64,000 bases of DNA from Pseudomonas sp. N040. Lineage in GTDB: Bacteria; Pseudomonadota; Gammaproteobacteria; Pseudomonadales; Pseudomonadaceae. Made by a program: the position numbers and the translations under genes. This document shows, in pieces, positions 15,549 through 25,752 of this stretch; within the stretch, counting starts at the first letter, position 1; every line of letters starts with the position of its first letter. Under the pieces are notes generated by a model. The model searched no databases. It saw only the letters and a list, made by a program, of their open reading frames with translations, and was not told where the DNA came from. The stretch is taken from NCBI RefSeq assembly GCF_015637705.1, contig NZ_JADOBE010000001.1:310001-374000 (forward strand), written 5' to 3'.

Positions 15549-17624
15549 ATGACTGAACTGGCACAGGTTCCGCTCACGGCACTCAAGGGCGTGGGCGCGG
15601 CGCTGGCGGAAAAGTTCGCCCGCGTCGGCCTGGAGAACCTGCAGGACATCCTCTTTCACCTGCCGCTGCGCTACCAGGACCGCACCCGGGTGACGCCGAT
15701 TGGCGCCCTGCGTCCGGGCCAGGATGCCGTCATCGAAGGGGTGGTCGCCGGCGCCGACATCGTCATGGGCAAAAGACGTAGCCTCCTGGTGCGCCTGCAG
15801 GACGGCAGCGGCCTGTTGAGCCTGCGCTTCTACCATTTCAGCCAGGCGCAGAAAGAGGCCCTCAAGCGCGGCACCCGGGTGCGCTGCTATGGCGAGGCGC
15901 GCCCCGGCGCCTCCGGGCTGGAGATCTACCACCCGGAATACCGCGCCCTGCATGGCGACGAGGCGCCGGCGGTGGAGCAGACGCTGACGCCGATCTACCC
16001 GACCACCGAAGGCCTGACCCAGCAGCGCCTGCGCCAGCTCAGCCAGCAGGCACTGGCGCGCCTCGGCCCGCACAGCCTGCCGGACTGGTTGCCGGCCGAG
16101 CTGGCACGCGACTATCAGCTCGGGCCACTGGATGAAGCCATTCGCTACCTGCATCGGCCACCGGCCGGCGCCGACCTGGAACAGCTCGCCGAGGGCCAGC
16201 ACTGGGCACAACGCCGGCTGGCCTTCGAGGAACTGCTGACCCACCAGTTGTCGCTGCAGCGCCTGCGCCAGGCCGTGCGCGCGCAACGCGCGCCCAGCCT
16301 GCCGCTGGCGCGCAGGCTGCCGCAGCAATTCCTGCAGAACCTCGGCTTTCAACCAACCGGCGCCCAGCAGCGGGTCGGCGCCGAGATCGCCTACGACCTC
16401 AGCCAGCACGAACCGATGCTGCGCCTGGTGCAGGGCGACGTCGGCGCCGGCAAGACGGTGGTTGCCGCGCTGGCCGCCCTGCAGGCGCTGGAGGCCGGCT
16501 ATCAGGTGGCGCTGATGGCGCCGACCGAGATCCTCGCCGAACAGCACTACCTGACCTTCAGCAAATGGCTGGCGCCGCTGGGTATCGAGGTCGCCTGGCT
16601 GGCCGGCAAGCTCAAGGGCAAGGCGCGCGCCGCGGCCCTGGCGCAGATCGCCGGCGGCACGCCGATGGTGATCGGCACCCACGCGCTGTTCCAGGACGAG
16701 GTGCAGTTCCAGCGCCTGGCGCTGGCGATCATCGACGAGCAGCACCGCTTCGGCGTGCAGCAGCGCCTGGCGCTGCGGCAGAAGGGCATCGCCGGGCGCC
16801 TCTGCCCGCACCAGCTGATCATGACCGCCACGCCGATTCCGCGCACCCTGGCGATGAGCGCCTATGCCGATCTGGACACGTCGATCCTCGACGAGCTGCC
16901 GCCCGGACGCACGCCGGTGAATACCCTGGTGATCGGCGAGAGCCGGCGCATCGAGGTGCTCGAGCGGGTGCGCGCGGCCTGTCGCGAGGGGCGCCAGGTG
17001 TACTGGGTGTGCACGCTGATCGAGGAATCCGAGGAACTGACCTGCCAGGCCGCCGAAACCACGTTCAGCGAACTGGCTGCGGCCTTGCCGGAAGTGCAGG
17101 TGGGCCTGGTCCACGGGCGCCTGAAGCCGGCGGAAAAAGCCGCGGTGATGGACGCCTTCAAGCGCGGCGAGTTGCAACTGCTGGTCGCCACCACGGTGAT
17201 CGAAGTCGGCGTCGACGTGCCCAACGCCAGCCTGATGATCATCGAGAACCCCGAGCGCCTGGGTCTGGCCCAGCTGCACCAGCTGCGCGGCCGGGTCGGA
17301 CGCGGCAGCGCCGCCAGCCATTGCGTGCTGCTGTATCAGGCACCGCTGTCACAACTGGGGCGCGAGCGGCTGGCGATCATGCGCGAGACCACCGACGGCT
17401 TTGTCATCGCCGAGAAGGATCTGGAGCTGCGCGGCCCCGGGGAAATGCTCGGCACCCGCCAGACCGGGCTGCTGCAGTTCAAGGTCGCCGACCTGCTGCG
17501 CGATGCCGCCCTGCTGCCGGCGGTGCGCGACGCCGCGCAGACCCTGCTCGAGCGCTGGCCGCAGCATGTCAGCCCGCTGCTGGAACGCTGGCTGCGGCAT
17601 GGCCAGCAATATGGGCAAGTGTGA
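15549..17624 (+). CDS. recG: ATP-dependent DNA helicase RecG
   Basis: The 691-residue branch-migrating helicase regresses stalled replication forks. It has the N-terminal wedge domain (TALKGVGAALAEKFARVG, FHLPLRYQDRT), Walker A GDVGAGKTV near 295, the DEQH box near 395 (motif II), TATPIPRTL, and motif VI QLRGRVGRG. The ATG follows the oxyR TAA with no gap, suggesting translational coupling. Confidence 0.97.
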   Translation: MTELAQVPLTALKGVGAALAEKFARVGLENLQDILFHLPLRYQDRTRVTPIGALRPGQDAVIEGVVAGADIVMGKRRSLLVRLQDGSGLLSLRFYHFSQAQKEALKRGTRVRCYGEARPGASGLEIYHPEYRALHGDEAPAVEQTLTPIYPTTEGLTQQRLRQLSQQALARLGPHSLPDWLPAELARDYQLGPLDEAIRYLHRPPAGADLEQLAEGQHWAQRRLAFEELLTHQLSLQRLRQAVRAQRAPSLPLARRLPQQFLQNLGFQPTGAQQRVGAEIAYDLSQHEPMLRLVQGDVGAGKTVVAALAALQALEAGYQVALMAPTEILAEQHYLTFSKWLAPLGIEVAWLAGKLKGKARAAALAQIAGGTPMVIGTHALFQDEVQFQRLALAIIDEQHRFGVQQRLALRQKGIAGRLCPHQLIMTATPIPRTLAMSAYADLDTSILDELPPGRTPVNTLVIGESRRIEVLERVRAACREGRQVYWVCTLIEESEELTCQAAETTFSELAAALPEVQVGLVHGRLKPAEKAAVMDAFKRGELQLLVATTVIEVGVDVPNASLMIIENPERLGLAQLHQLRGRVGRGSAASHCVLLYQAPLSQLGRERLAIMRETTDGFVIAEKDLELRGPGEMLGTRQTGLLQFKVADLLRDAALLPAVRDAAQTLLERWPQHVSPLLERWLRHGQQYGQV

Positions 17625-17664
17625 CCGGCTTCTGCGTTAGTGCTTGAACGTGCTTTTCCCCGCG

Positions 17665-17733
17665 CAGGGCGGGCCTTGGCCCGCCAATGTCTTGCACCCG
17701 TTGCGGTGGGCTGAAGTCCACCCTACGCCCACC
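17665..17733. repeat. REP/BIME-like pair
   Basis: Two short palindromic units in opposite arrangement follow recG: a GGGCGGGCCTTGGCCCGCC-type hairpin at about 17666-17685 and a GGTGGGCTGAAGTCCACC unit followed by CTACGCCCACC at 17705-17733. The same pair of motifs recurs near 61290-61372. Extragenic palindromes of this kind are common between Pseudomonas genes; here it may also act as a transcription stop for recG. Confidence 0.7.
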
Positions 17734-17799
17734 TGCTCACCCTGCGACAAGCGAGGGATTCAACCCGTAACGAGTACAGCGCCTTACTCCAGGGCCCGA

Positions 17800-18177
17800 T
17801 CAGTCGGTCTTTTTCACCGGCAGCAGATGGCGGGTCAGCCCCTGGAACCAGATCAGCAGCAGCGGATTGCCCTTGATGCGGATATCCCGGTTCTGGATGC
17901 CACGGAGGAACGCCGACTGCTTGTCCCTGGCGGTCAGGGTCGCGTAACCGCAGGCCGCATCCCTGAACCCCAGGGCAAATGCCGGCTGCGCACAGGCGCC
18001 GGAACAGCTGCGGATGCGCTGGTTCTTGACCACGAAATGGCGGGCCACCTTGCCATCCAGGGTGTGCAGCTGAAACGTCAGGTCCTTGCCGGCCAGCTGC
18101 TGCTGGAAAGCCGGATTGCTGCGGCTGGCCTTGCTCATCAGGCGGCCGAGCAGCCACAGCAGAATACGGAATTTCAT
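17800..18177 (-). CDS. Conserved protein with SCP2-like features
   Basis: About 125 residues from ATG MKFRILLWLLGRL at 18177; the frame upstream to 18267 is unlikely to be translated. The core (FQQQLAGKDLTFQLHTLDG, then a Cys-rich CSGACAQPAFALGF stretch, then AFLRGIQNRDIRIKGNPLLLI) resembles the sterol-carrier-protein-2 fold pattern of an amphipathic beta sheet plus helices. That assignment is inferred from pattern only. It sits next to the HU gene as in other Pseudomonas genomes. Function unknown. Confidence 0.7.
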   Translation of the reverse strand: MKFRILLWLLGRLMSKASRSNPAFQQQLAGKDLTFQLHTLDGKVARHFVVKNQRIRSCSGACAQPAFALGFRDAACGYATLTARDKQSAFLRGIQNRDIRIKGNPLLLIWFQGLTRHLLPVKKTD

Positions 18178-18288
18178 CGACGCAACCTCGGGGCGGGCGG
18201 AACGGACAGCGGATTGTAGCGGCAGGCGGGGGAGGATGGGGCAGGTGTGCGGGAGGCCCGGGTCCATGCGGAACCCGGGCAGGCCGCC

Positions 18289-18561
18289 TCAGTTGACGGC
18301 GTCTTTCAGGGATTTGCCGGGCTTGAAGGCCACGGTGTTGCTGGCCTTGATCTTCACCGGAGCGCCAGTCTGCGGATTTTGTCCGGTACGGGCGCCACGG
18401 TGGCGTTGCAGAAAGGTGCCGAAACCGACCAGGGACACACTGTCCTTGCGGTTCAGGGCGTTGGTGATTTCATCGAGAACGACGTTGAGAATACGACCGG
18501 CCTGTTCCTTGGTAAGGTCGGCCTTGTCAGCGATGGCGGCGGCGAGTTCCGGTTTGCGCAT
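18289..18561 (-). CDS. hupN: HU family DNA-binding protein
   Basis: About 90 residues from ATG 18561 (MRKPELAAAIADKADLT), with GAGGC upstream; a start five codons earlier is also open. It has the HU helical dimer region and the DNA-binding beta arm GFGTFLQRHRGARTGQNPQTG, ending AFKPGKSLKDAVN. A nucleoid-associated protein that bends DNA. The symbol follows the position next to recG and rubredoxin genes in Pseudomonas. Confidence 0.93.
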   Translation of the reverse strand: MRKPELAAAIADKADLTKEQAGRILNVVLDEITNALNRKDSVSLVGFGTFLQRHRGARTGQNPQTGAPVKIKASNTVAFKPGKSLKDAVN

Positions 18562-18742
18562 AAGTGCCTCGAGCATAATTATTGTTTTTCTTGTACCGCC
18601 CGCAACGGGCGGCAGCCTGCCCGGAGCCCGAACAGGCCGGCTCCAGAGCTTTCGAGAATGGCACGCCGCCCGCCACCACGCCAGTCGCGGCGGCCGGATT
18701 ATCCAGTGAATTTTATGACTTACCCGACAGAATTGCCGGCAA

Positions 18743-19891
18743 TCACGCCAGCAGTGCCGGCAACTGCTTGTTCAGCGCGAGCTTTTCCTGCACGGCCGTG
18801 CCAGTCAGCGCATAGCCGAGCAGGCTGCCATCGGCACCCCGGCAGAGCACCTTGAGATCACTGCCGCTGCCCTCGGCCTGCCAGTCGCCCTGGCTGCCAC
18901 GCGGTGGTGGCGACACCACCAGCGGACACGCCGGGGTCTTCACGGTCACCGGCATCGGCCCGTAGCCTACCCGGGTCGGGTTGCCGGCGAGGGTCTGGGC
19001 CAGGGCCCGCGCACAGTTCATCAGCGGCAGCACATAGAGCAGGTTGAGGCCGTCGACTTCGGCGCAATCGCCCAGCGCGTAGATGTTGGCATGCGAGCTT
19101 TGCAGCAGGCGGTCGACGGCAATCCCGCGGCCGCAGGCCAGCCCGGCCTGTTCCGCCAGCGCCGTGCGCGGGCGCAGGCCGACCGCGGACAGCACCAGGT
19201 CGCAAGGCACCCGGGTGCCATCGGAGAGTTCGGCCAGCAAGCCCTCGGCGGCGTGCTCGAGGCTGTTCAGCACCGGCCCGAGGTGGAAGCGCACGCCGAG
19301 GCTTTCCAGCCCGGCCTGTACCGCCGCCGCGGCTTCGGCCGGCAGCAGGCCGGGCATTACCTGCTCGCAAGGCGCCACCAGCTCGACCTGGTAGCCGCCA
19401 GCGCTGAGGTCATTGGCAAACTCGCAACCGATCAAGCCGGCGCCCAGCACCAGCACGCGCCGCTTGCCGGCGGCGGCCTGGCGAAAGCGCGCATAGTCTT
19501 CCAGATCATTGACCGGCAGGATCAGCTCCGGCGCATCGCCGGCCACCGGTACGCGAATCGGCTCCGCGCCCCAGGCCAGCACCAGGTCGCGGTAAGGCAC
19601 GGCTTCCTCGCCGATCCACAGGCGCTGGTGCCCCGGATCGATCCCCGTGACCCGCGTATGCGTGCGCACCTCGGCATTCAGCTGCTCGGCCATGGCCCCG
19701 GCCTGCGCCATGGCCAGCCCGTCGGCATCCTTCTGCTTGCCGAAACCGGTAGACAGCATCGGCTTGGAATAGGAGCGCCCGTCATCGGCGGTGATCAGCA
19801 GCAGCGGGGTGCTGCTGTCCAGCTTGCGCCACTCGCGGGCCAGGTTGTAACCCGCCAGGCCGGTGCCGACTATTACCAGTGGTGCGCTCAT
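18743..19891 (-). CDS. Rubredoxin-NAD(+) reductase
   Basis: The 382-residue FAD-dependent reductase passes electrons from NADH to rubredoxin. FAD-binding [18 protein letters not shown] is at the N-terminus, an NAD-binding [17 protein letters not shown] near 145, and the second FAD motif [12 protein letters not shown] near 270. It lies immediately downstream of the rubredoxin gene on the same strand, with a gap of about 19 bases, so the pair forms an electron-transfer operon serving alkane hydroxylase-type or oxidative-stress partners. Confidence 0.93.
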   Translation of the reverse strand: MSAPLVIVGTGLAGYNLAREWRKLDSSTPLLLITADDGRSYSKPMLSTGFGKQKDADGLAMAQAGAMAEQLNAEVRTHTRVTGIDPGHQRLWIGEEAVPYRDLVLAWGAEPIRVPVAGDAPELILPVNDLEDYARFRQAAAGKRRVLVLGAGLIGCEFANDLSAGGYQVELVAPCEQVMPGLLPAEAAAAVQAGLESLGVRFHLGPVLNSLEHAAEGLLAELSDGTRVPCDLVLSAVGLRPRTALAEQAGLACGRGIAVDRLLQSSHANIYALGDCAEVDGLNLLYVLPLMNCARALAQTLAGNPTRVGYGPMPVTVKTPACPLVVSPPPRGSQGDWQAEGSGSDLKVLCRGADGSLLGYALTGTAVQEKLALNKQLPALLA

Positions 19892-19910
19892 CGGATGCTC
19901 CCGCAGCGGA

Positions 19911-20078
19911 TCAGTTGATGCCGATCATTTCGAAGTCGGTCTTGCTCACGCCGCAGTCCGGGCACAGCCAGTCGGCCGGCACGTCTTCCCAGCGGGTGCC
20001 CGGGGCGATGCCCTCGTCCGGCCAGCCCAGGCTTTCGTCATAAATCAGTCCGCAGACCACACATTGCCACTTCTTCAT
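19911..20078 (-). CDS. rubA: Rubredoxin
   Basis: A 55-residue protein: [18 protein letters not shown], then [16 protein letters not shown]. The two CxxCG knuckles (Cys6/9 and Cys39/42) are the four Fe ligands of rubredoxin. A one-iron electron carrier reduced by the adjacent reductase. Only one rubredoxin gene is present here, whereas some Pseudomonas have two in tandem. Confidence 0.96.
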   Translation of the reverse strand: MKKWQCVVCGLIYDESLGWPDEGIAPGTRWEDVPADWLCPDCGVSKTDFEMIGIN

Positions 20079-20278
20079 CAACCACTACCTCGATAATCGC
20101 GGCATGTCCCTACCGCATGGAGCAACCCGGATGCTGCCCTGGAATACCCGGGGCCAGCTGTTGGCAAAACCGGGGGCACGGCAGGCGTTTTACTGGTCAT
20201 CCCGCCTGCATGCAAGTGCCGTATGGCGGGGACCGGCATGTTAAGCTCGTCGCCTGTTCCGCCAACAAGCCCGCCACC

Positions 20279-20845
20279 GTGCCCCACACCGTCCTTGCCC
20301 ATCCGCCGCACTGGCGCAATGCCGCCCAGCTGCACCCGCTTCCCGCCGTCGCAGAGCGCGACTGGCTGTTCGATCAGGACTCGCTGACCCGTCGTTTGAC
20401 TGCGCTGAGCGTCAATGGTTTCAGCGTGACCCCGCTGCAGGAAGGCTGGCAGACCCTGCGCCTGGACGAGACGCGCGCGCTCGGCGTGCCGGCCCAGGCG
20501 CAAGGCTGGGTGCGCGAAGTGTTCCTGCGCGGCAACGGCCAGCCCTGGGTGTTCGCCCGCAGCGTGGCGGCGCGCAGCGCGCTGGAAGGCTCCGGCCTGG
20601 CGCTCGATCAGCTCGGCAGCCGCTCGCTCGGTGAACTGCTGTTCAGCGACCGCGCCTTCCAGCGCGGCGAGTTGCAGGTCACGCGCTACCCGGCCGCCTG
20701 GCTGCCGGCCGAAGTGCGCAGCGAACAGCTGTGGGCGCGGCGTTCGTGCTTTCGCCGCGGCGAACTGGCGGTGCTGGTGGCCGAGGTGTTCCTGCCGGCG
20801 CTGTGGCTCGCCGCCGCACAACCGCAGGCCGTGCCCCCTCTATAA
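20279..20845 (+). CDS. ubiC: Chorismate lyase
   Basis: Cleaves chorismate to 4-hydroxybenzoate plus pyruvate, the first step of ubiquinone ring synthesis. About 188 residues if GTG 20279 is the start ([12 protein letters not shown]); the frame is open to 20117, giving up to 242 aa, and the start lacks a clear ribosome site, so it is uncertain. [32 protein letters not shown] and LGELLFSD are family motifs. It directly precedes ubiA. Confidence 0.92.
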   Translation: MPHTVLAHPPHWRNAAQLHPLPAVAERDWLFDQDSLTRRLTALSVNGFSVTPLQEGWQTLRLDETRALGVPAQAQGWVREVFLRGNGQPWVFARSVAARSALEGSGLALDQLGSRSLGELLFSDRAFQRGELQVTRYPAAWLPAEVRSEQLWARRSCFRRGELAVLVAEVFLPALWLAAAQPQAVPPL

Positions 20846-20874
20846 TTCACCACGCACCGCTGTGGAGACCGTGC

Positions 20875-21768
20875 ATGTACCAGAAGCTGCTGCTTTCCCT
20901 GAATCGCCTGCACCCGCGCGCCCTGGACTTCGTCCAGCTGATGCGCCTGGACAAGCCGATCGGCATCTACCTGCTGCTCTGGCCCACGCTGTGGGCGCTG
21001 TGGATTGCCGGCAAGGGCCAGCCGAGCCTGGGCAACCTGCTGATCTTCGTCCTCGGCGTGATCCTGATGCGCTCGGCCGGCTGCGTGATCAACGACTTCG
21101 CCGACCGCAAGATCGACGGCCACGTCAGCCGCACCCGCCAGCGCCCGCTGGCCAGCGGCCGGATCAGCCCGCGCGAGGCACTGCTGCTGTTCGCCGGGCT
21201 CTGTGTCCTGAGCTTCGGCCTGGTGCTGCTGACCAATGCCGGCACCGTCTGGCTGTCCTTCGGCGGCGTGGCCCTGGCCGCCTGCTACCCGTTCATGAAG
21301 CGCTACACCTACTACCCGCAGGTGGTGCTCGGCGCGGCCTTCTCCTGGGGCATGCCGATGGCCTTCAGCGCCGAGACCGGCAGCCTGCCGGCCGACCTGT
21401 GGCTGCTGTACTGCGCCAACCTGCTGTGGACCGTGGCCTACGACACCTACTACGCGATGACCGACCGCGCCGACGACCTCAAGCTCGGGGTGAAATCCAC
21501 CGCCATCCTGTTCGGCGACGCCGACCGCGCGATCATCGCCATCCTCCAGGGCATGGCCCTGCTGTGCCTGCTGCTGGCCGGCCAGCGCTTCGAGCTGGGC
21601 CTCTGCTACCACCTCGGCCTGCTGGTTGCCGCCGCCTGCTTTGCCTGGGAGTTCCACAGCACCCGCAGCCGCAAACCCGAGGCCTGCTTCCGGGCCTTCC
21701 TGCACAACCACTGGGCCGGGCTGGCGATCTTTGCCGGCATCGTCGCCGACTACGCCCTGCGCCCGTAG
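20875..21768 (+). CDS. ubiA: 4-hydroxybenzoate octaprenyltransferase
   Basis: Inner-membrane prenyltransferase joining the polyprenyl tail to 4-hydroxybenzoate. 297 residues from ATG 20875, preceded by GGAG; the frame extends upstream through ubiC. The Asp-rich motif in [14 protein letters not shown] and the second one in [15 protein letters not shown] bind Mg-pyrophosphate. About nine hydrophobic helices. It acts directly on the UbiC product. Confidence 0.95.
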   Translation: MYQKLLLSLNRLHPRALDFVQLMRLDKPIGIYLLLWPTLWALWIAGKGQPSLGNLLIFVLGVILMRSAGCVINDFADRKIDGHVSRTRQRPLASGRISPREALLLFAGLCVLSFGLVLLTNAGTVWLSFGGVALAACYPFMKRYTYYPQVVLGAAFSWGMPMAFSAETGSLPADLWLLYCANLLWTVAYDTYYAMTDRADDLKLGVKSTAILFGDADRAIIAILQGMALLCLLLAGQRFELGLCYHLGLLVAAACFAWEFHSTRSRKPEACFRAFLHNHWAGLAIFAGIVADYALRP

Positions 21769-21849
21769 GCTGGGCGGCGGCGCCCTGCGCCTTTGCCGAT
21801 GCCGGACCGGGTGCCGGGTAGCGCGGCAGGCTCCTGTCGCTCGCCGCCG

Positions 21850-21867
21850 CTGTCACATCACTGCAAT
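21850..21867 (+). promoter_or_regulatory. Pho box upstream of phoB
   Basis: CTGTCAC-ATCA-CTGCAAT, two 7-base half-sites separated by four bases, close to the PhoB-binding consensus CTGTCAT-N4-CTGTCAT. It lies about 55 bases before the phoB ATG, fitting autoactivation of phoBR under phosphate limitation. Confidence 0.75.
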
Positions 21868-21922
21868 AATTGCGTTATCTAATGCCATCGACACCCCAAG
21901 CGGCGAAATTTCGAGGCTGTGC

Positions 21923-22612
21923 ATGACTGGCAAGACAATCCTCATCGTTGACGACGAAGCGCCGATCCGCGAAATGATCGCGGTGGCCCTGGAAATGGCC
22001 GGCTACGAATGCCTGGAGGCCGGCAACAGCCAGGAAGCCCTGGCGATCATCGTCGACCGCCATCCCGACCTGCTGCTGCTCGACTGGATGCTGCCCGGCA
22101 GCACCGGCATCGAACTGGCGCGCCGGCTCAAGCGCGACGAACTGACGGCGGACATCCCGATCATCATGCTCACCGCCAAGGGCGAAGAGGACAACAAGAT
22201 CCAGGGCCTGGAAGTCGGCGCCGACGACTACATCACCAAGCCGTTCTCGCCGCGCGAACTGGTCGCCCGCCTCAAGGCGGTGCTGCGCCGCGCCGGCCCC
22301 GCCGACAGCGAAGCACTGCTGGAACTCGACGGCCTGCAGCTCGATCCGGTCAGCCACCGGGTGAGCATCGGCGGCCAGCCGGCCGAGATCGGCCCCACCG
22401 AATACCGCCTGCTGCAGTTCTTCATGACCCACCAGGAGCGCGCCTACACCCGCGGCCAGTTGCTCGACCAGGTCTGGGGCGGCAATGTCTATGTCGAGGA
22501 GCGCACGGTGGACGTGCATATCCGCCGCCTGCGCATCGCGCTGGGCAAGGCCCATGAACATCTGGTGCAGACAGTGCGCGGAACCGGCTATCGTTTCTCC
22601 AGCAAATCCTGA
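21923..22612 (+). CDS. phoB: Phosphate regulon response regulator PhoB
   Basis: 229-residue OmpR-type regulator from ATG 21923. The receiver domain has the acidic pair near 10-11 and phosphoacceptor Asp54 ([13 protein letters not shown]), Lys in [10 protein letters not shown]; the winged-helix domain ends [17 protein letters not shown] and [10 protein letters not shown]. It activates genes with Pho boxes, including the pst cluster at 53-60 kb. Preceded by a Pho box. Confidence 0.97.
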   Translation: MTGKTILIVDDEAPIREMIAVALEMAGYECLEAGNSQEALAIIVDRHPDLLLLDWMLPGSTGIELARRLKRDELTADIPIIMLTAKGEEDNKIQGLEVGADDYITKPFSPRELVARLKAVLRRAGPADSEALLELDGLQLDPVSHRVSIGGQPAEIGPTEYRLLQFFMTHQERAYTRGQLLDQVWGGNVYVEERTVDVHIRRLRIALGKAHEHLVQTVRGTGYRFSSKS

Positions 22613-22667
22613 ACAGGCAGCAGCAGATGAGCGGCAGTTCCACCTCCTTCGCCAGCCCGGGTCGCGC

Positions 22668-24029
22668 ATGAGCAGCGAGCGGGACTGGCGTGGCGCGCTA
22701 ACCGGCCGCCTGCTGCTGTTGCTCGGCCTGTGCCTGCTGGCCGGCTGGATCAGCGGCCAGTTCGGCTGGGCCGTGGCCATCGGCCTGGGCGGTTACCTGC
22801 TGTGGCTCCTGCGCGAACTGCTGCGCCTGCAGCGCTGGCTGCGCGAGGCGCAGAGCGAGGACAGCCCGCCGCCGGACAGCCATGGCCTGATCGGCGAGAT
22901 CTTCGACAGCATCTATCACCTGCAACGGCGCAACGCGCGCAATCGCGAGCGCCTGCAGGCGGTGATCCAGCGTATCCAGGACTCCACCGCCGCCCTCAAC
23001 GACGCGGTGATCATGCTCGACAACCGCGGCGGCCTGGAGTGGTGGAACCCGGCGGCGGAAACCCTGCTGGGCCTGCAAGTGGCCAAGGACACCGGCCAGC
23101 CGATCACCAACCTGGTGCGCCATCCGGGCTTTGCCGAGTATTTCCGCCGCGGTGACTTCAGCGAGCCGCTGGAACTGACCTCGCCGGTCAACGAGCAGCG
23201 CCGCCTGCAGCTGCAGATCACCCGCTACGGCAACCAGGACCATCTGCTGGTGGTACGCGACATCACGCGCATCCACCTGCTCGACCAGATGCGCAAGGAT
23301 TTCGTCAGCAATGTTTCCCACGAACTGCGCACCCCGCTGACGGTGATCGTCGGCTACCTGGAAACCCTGCTCGACCATACCGACCAGTTCAGCCCGCGCT
23401 GGGTGCGCGCCCTGCAGCAGATGCATGGCCAGGCCCAGCGCATGCAGAACCTGCTGAACGACCTGCTGCTGCTGGCGCGCCTGGAATCCACCGGGCACCC
23501 CGCGGAAGTGCAGGCGGTAGCGCTCGAGCCGCTGCTGCAGCTGATCCTCAACGACGCCCGCGCACTGTCTGCCGGGCAGCACACGATCAGCCTGGAGGTC
23601 GACGGCGATGCGCGCCTGCTCGGGTCCGAGGCGGAGCTGCACAGTGCCTTCTCCAACCTGGTGTTCAACGCGGTGAAGTACACCCCGGCGCAGGGGCGCA
23701 TCGCCATCCGCTGGTGGAGCGATGCGCTGGGCGGGCATCTGGCCGTCGCGGACAGCGGCATCGGCATCGAGGCCCGCCACCTGCCGCGCCTGGCCGAACG
23801 CTTCTACCGGGTCGATGCCAGCCGCTCGAGCAGCACCGGCGGCACCGGCCTCGGCCTGGCGATCGTCAAGCATGTGCTGCTGCGCCACGACGCCCGCCTG
23901 GAAATCACCAGCCGGCCCGGACAGGGCAGTACCTTCATCTGCCACTTCGCCCCCGCGGCCCTGGCCAGCAGCACTCTTGCGCCCACGCCCCAGCGGGGAG
24001 AGGGCCAGGGCGAGGGAGTAGCTTATTGA
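22668..24029 (+). CDS. phoR: Phosphate regulon sensor histidine kinase PhoR
   Basis: 453 residues from ATG 22668. Two N-terminal membrane helices, a PAS domain (AVIMLDNRGGLEWWNPAAETLLG), the HisKA motif SNVSHELRTPLTV with the phosphoacceptor His near 218, and the ATPase boxes NLVFNAVKYTP, DSGIGIEARHLPR and GGTGLGLAIVKHV. It phosphorylates PhoB in low phosphate and is held off by PstSCAB-PhoU. Follows phoB after about 55 bases. Confidence 0.96.
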   Translation: MSSERDWRGALTGRLLLLLGLCLLAGWISGQFGWAVAIGLGGYLLWLLRELLRLQRWLREAQSEDSPPPDSHGLIGEIFDSIYHLQRRNARNRERLQAVIQRIQDSTAALNDAVIMLDNRGGLEWWNPAAETLLGLQVAKDTGQPITNLVRHPGFAEYFRRGDFSEPLELTSPVNEQRRLQLQITRYGNQDHLLVVRDITRIHLLDQMRKDFVSNVSHELRTPLTVIVGYLETLLDHTDQFSPRWVRALQQMHGQAQRMQNLLNDLLLLARLESTGHPAEVQAVALEPLLQLILNDARALSAGQHTISLEVDGDARLLGSEAELHSAFSNLVFNAVKYTPAQGRIAIRWWSDALGGHLAVADSGIGIEARHLPRLAERFYRVDASRSSSTGGTGLGLAIVKHVLLRHDARLEITSRPGQGSTFICHFAPAALASSTLAPTPQRGEGQGEGVAY

Positions 24030-24073
24030 TCGAGCCCCTGAATAACAGTACCGCCTGCAGGAGCACCTGTCCT

Positions 24074-24105
24074 TTGTAGGAGCGCCGCCCCCGGCGCGAG
24101 CTTTT
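24074..24105. repeat. REP-like palindrome after phoR
   Basis: TGTAGGAGCGCCGCCCCCGG followed by CGCGAGCTTTT resembles the Pseudomonas REP core (GTAGGAGC ... CGCGAGC). It sits in the 228-base gap between phoR and the CNNM gene, in which I see no gene. The rest of the gap includes a C-rich stretch and TATACTTGG near 24171, possibly promoter sequence. Confidence 0.55.
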
Positions 24106-24257
24106 GCAGCCCCCTCGCCGCGTGTGCGCCGCAGCAAGTTCAGGGCCGCATCAATAGGTAACACCCCCCTATACTTGGCCAATGAAACCCCGGGCAACTT
24201 GCAAACCAGCCCCGGCACCGGCACCCTTGAGTACTCTTTGGCCAGCCTGACCCCCTA

Positions 24258-25598
24258 ATGGACCCTTCCCCCGGCTTTACCGCTGCCAGTTATTTTGCCG
24301 ATCTCGGCCTGATTTTCTTCGCCCTCCTGCTGGTGTTGCTCAACGGTTTCTTCGTTGCCGCCGAGTTCGCCATGGTCAAGCTGCGCGGCACCCGTGTCGA
24401 AGCGATTGCCGATCAGCATGGCTGGCGCGGGCACATCCTGCGCACCGTGCACAACCAGCTGGACGCCTACCTCTCGGCCTGCCAGCTGGGCATCACCCTG
24501 GCCTCACTGGGCCTGGGCTGGGTCGGTGAACCGGCGTTTGCCCACCTGCTGGAACCGCTGTTCGCCTGGCTCGGCATCGACTCACCCAAGCTGTTGCACG
24601 GCATGGCCTTCTTCACGGCCTTCTTCATCATTTCCTACCTGCATATCGTGGTCGGCGAACTGGCCCCCAAGTCCTGGGCCATCCGCAAACCGGAACTGCT
24701 CTCGCTGTGGACCGCCGCACCGCTGTATGCCTTCTACTGGCTGATGTACCCGGCCATCTACCTGCTCAATGCCAGCGCCAATGCCATCCTGCGCTTTGCC
24801 GGGCAGGGCGAGCCGGGACCACACCACGAACACCACTACAGCCGCGACGAACTCAAGCTGATCCTGCACTCCAGCCGCGCCAGCGACCCCAGCGACCAGG
24901 ACATGCGCGTGCTGGCTTCGGCGGTCGAGCTGGGTGAACTGGAAGTCGCCGACTGGGCCAACTCGCGCGAGGACCTGGTCTACCTGCCGCACGATGCGCC
25001 GCTGCACGAGGTGTTCAGCGTGTTCCGCCGGCACAAGTACAGCCGCTACCCGGTGCTCGACGAGCGCAGCGGCGAGTTCACCGGTGTGCTGCACATCAAG
25101 GACCTGCTGCTGCAACTGTCGCTGCTGGAAATGCTGCCCTCGGCCTTCTGCCTCGGCGACCTGCTGCACCCGATCGAGCGGGTTTCCCGGCACATGCCGC
25201 TGTCCAGCCTGCTCGAGCAGTTCCGCCAGGGCGGCTCGCACTTCGCCCTGGTCGAGGAGGCGGACCACAAGGTGATCGGCTTCCTGACCATGGAAGACGT
25301 GCTGGAGGCGCTGGTCGGCGACATCCAGGACGAACACCACAAGGCCGAGCGCGGCATCCTCGCCTACCAGCCGGGCAAGCTGCTGGTGCGCGGCGACACC
25401 CCGCTGTTCAAGGTCGAGCGCCTGCTCGGCATCGACCTCGACCATGTCCAGGCCGACACCCTCGCCGGGCTGATCTACGAGGCACTGAACCGCGTCCCCG
25501 AGGAAGAGGAAGTGCTGGAAGCCGAAGGCCTGCGCATCATCGTGAAGAAGATGAAGGGCCCGAAGATCCTGCTGGCCAAGGTGCTCAGGCTGGATTGA
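24258..25598 (+). CDS. CNNM/CBS-domain membrane protein (CorC/HlyC family)
   Basis: 446 residues. A DUF21/CNNM membrane domain (four hydrophobic segments; FFVAAEFAMVKLRGTRVEA, GWVGEPAFAHLL, VVGELAPKSWAI) is followed by a tandem CBS pair (about 210-330) and a CorC_HlyC C-terminal domain ending KGPKILLAKVLRLD. Members are linked to Mg/Co efflux or envelope homeostasis; the substrate is not evident. Its last 223 bases (25378-25600) are repeated at 31472-31694 beyond the cassette array, showing that the array entered at the 3' end of this gene. Confidence 0.9.
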   Translation: MDPSPGFTAASYFADLGLIFFALLLVLLNGFFVAAEFAMVKLRGTRVEAIADQHGWRGHILRTVHNQLDAYLSACQLGITLASLGLGWVGEPAFAHLLEPLFAWLGIDSPKLLHGMAFFTAFFIISYLHIVVGELAPKSWAIRKPELLSLWTAAPLYAFYWLMYPAIYLLNASANAILRFAGQGEPGPHHEHHYSRDELKLILHSSRASDPSDQDMRVLASAVELGELEVADWANSREDLVYLPHDAPLHEVFSVFRRHKYSRYPVLDERSGEFTGVLHIKDLLLQLSLLEMLPSAFCLGDLLHPIERVSRHMPLSSLLEQFRQGGSHFALVEEADHKVIGFLTMEDVLEALVGDIQDEHHKAERGILAYQPGKLLVRGDTPLFKVERLLGIDLDHVQADTLAGLIYEALNRVPEEEEVLEAEGLRIIVKKMKGPKILLAKVLRLD

Positions 25599-25600
25599 AG
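25378..25600 (+). repeat. Left copy of 223-bp direct repeat flanking the cassette array
   Basis: This 3' end of the CNNM gene aligns without gaps to 31472-31694 (constant offset 6094). By eye there are 8 mismatches, most of them silent. Direct repeats of a gene 3' end flanking an inserted block are typical of islands that enter at the end of a gene and restore it, or of homeologous recombination. Confidence 0.9.
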
Positions 25601-25752
25601 TAATGGGATCGGAAGGGGCGACTTACGGCCGGAAGCTGATGGTGGACACGGTGCCAACGGTTCCGTACCGTGCAAAAAGTCATGTCGCTTTTCCCCCTCG
25701 CCAATGTCGCACTTGCCAGCTCGACTCTCCGCAAGATCAAGGAGTTACACAT

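Noticed and set aside
15369..17321. 650-codon minus-strand frame over oxyR end and recG
   Set aside because: Antisense shadow; RecG helicase motifs are on the plus strand.
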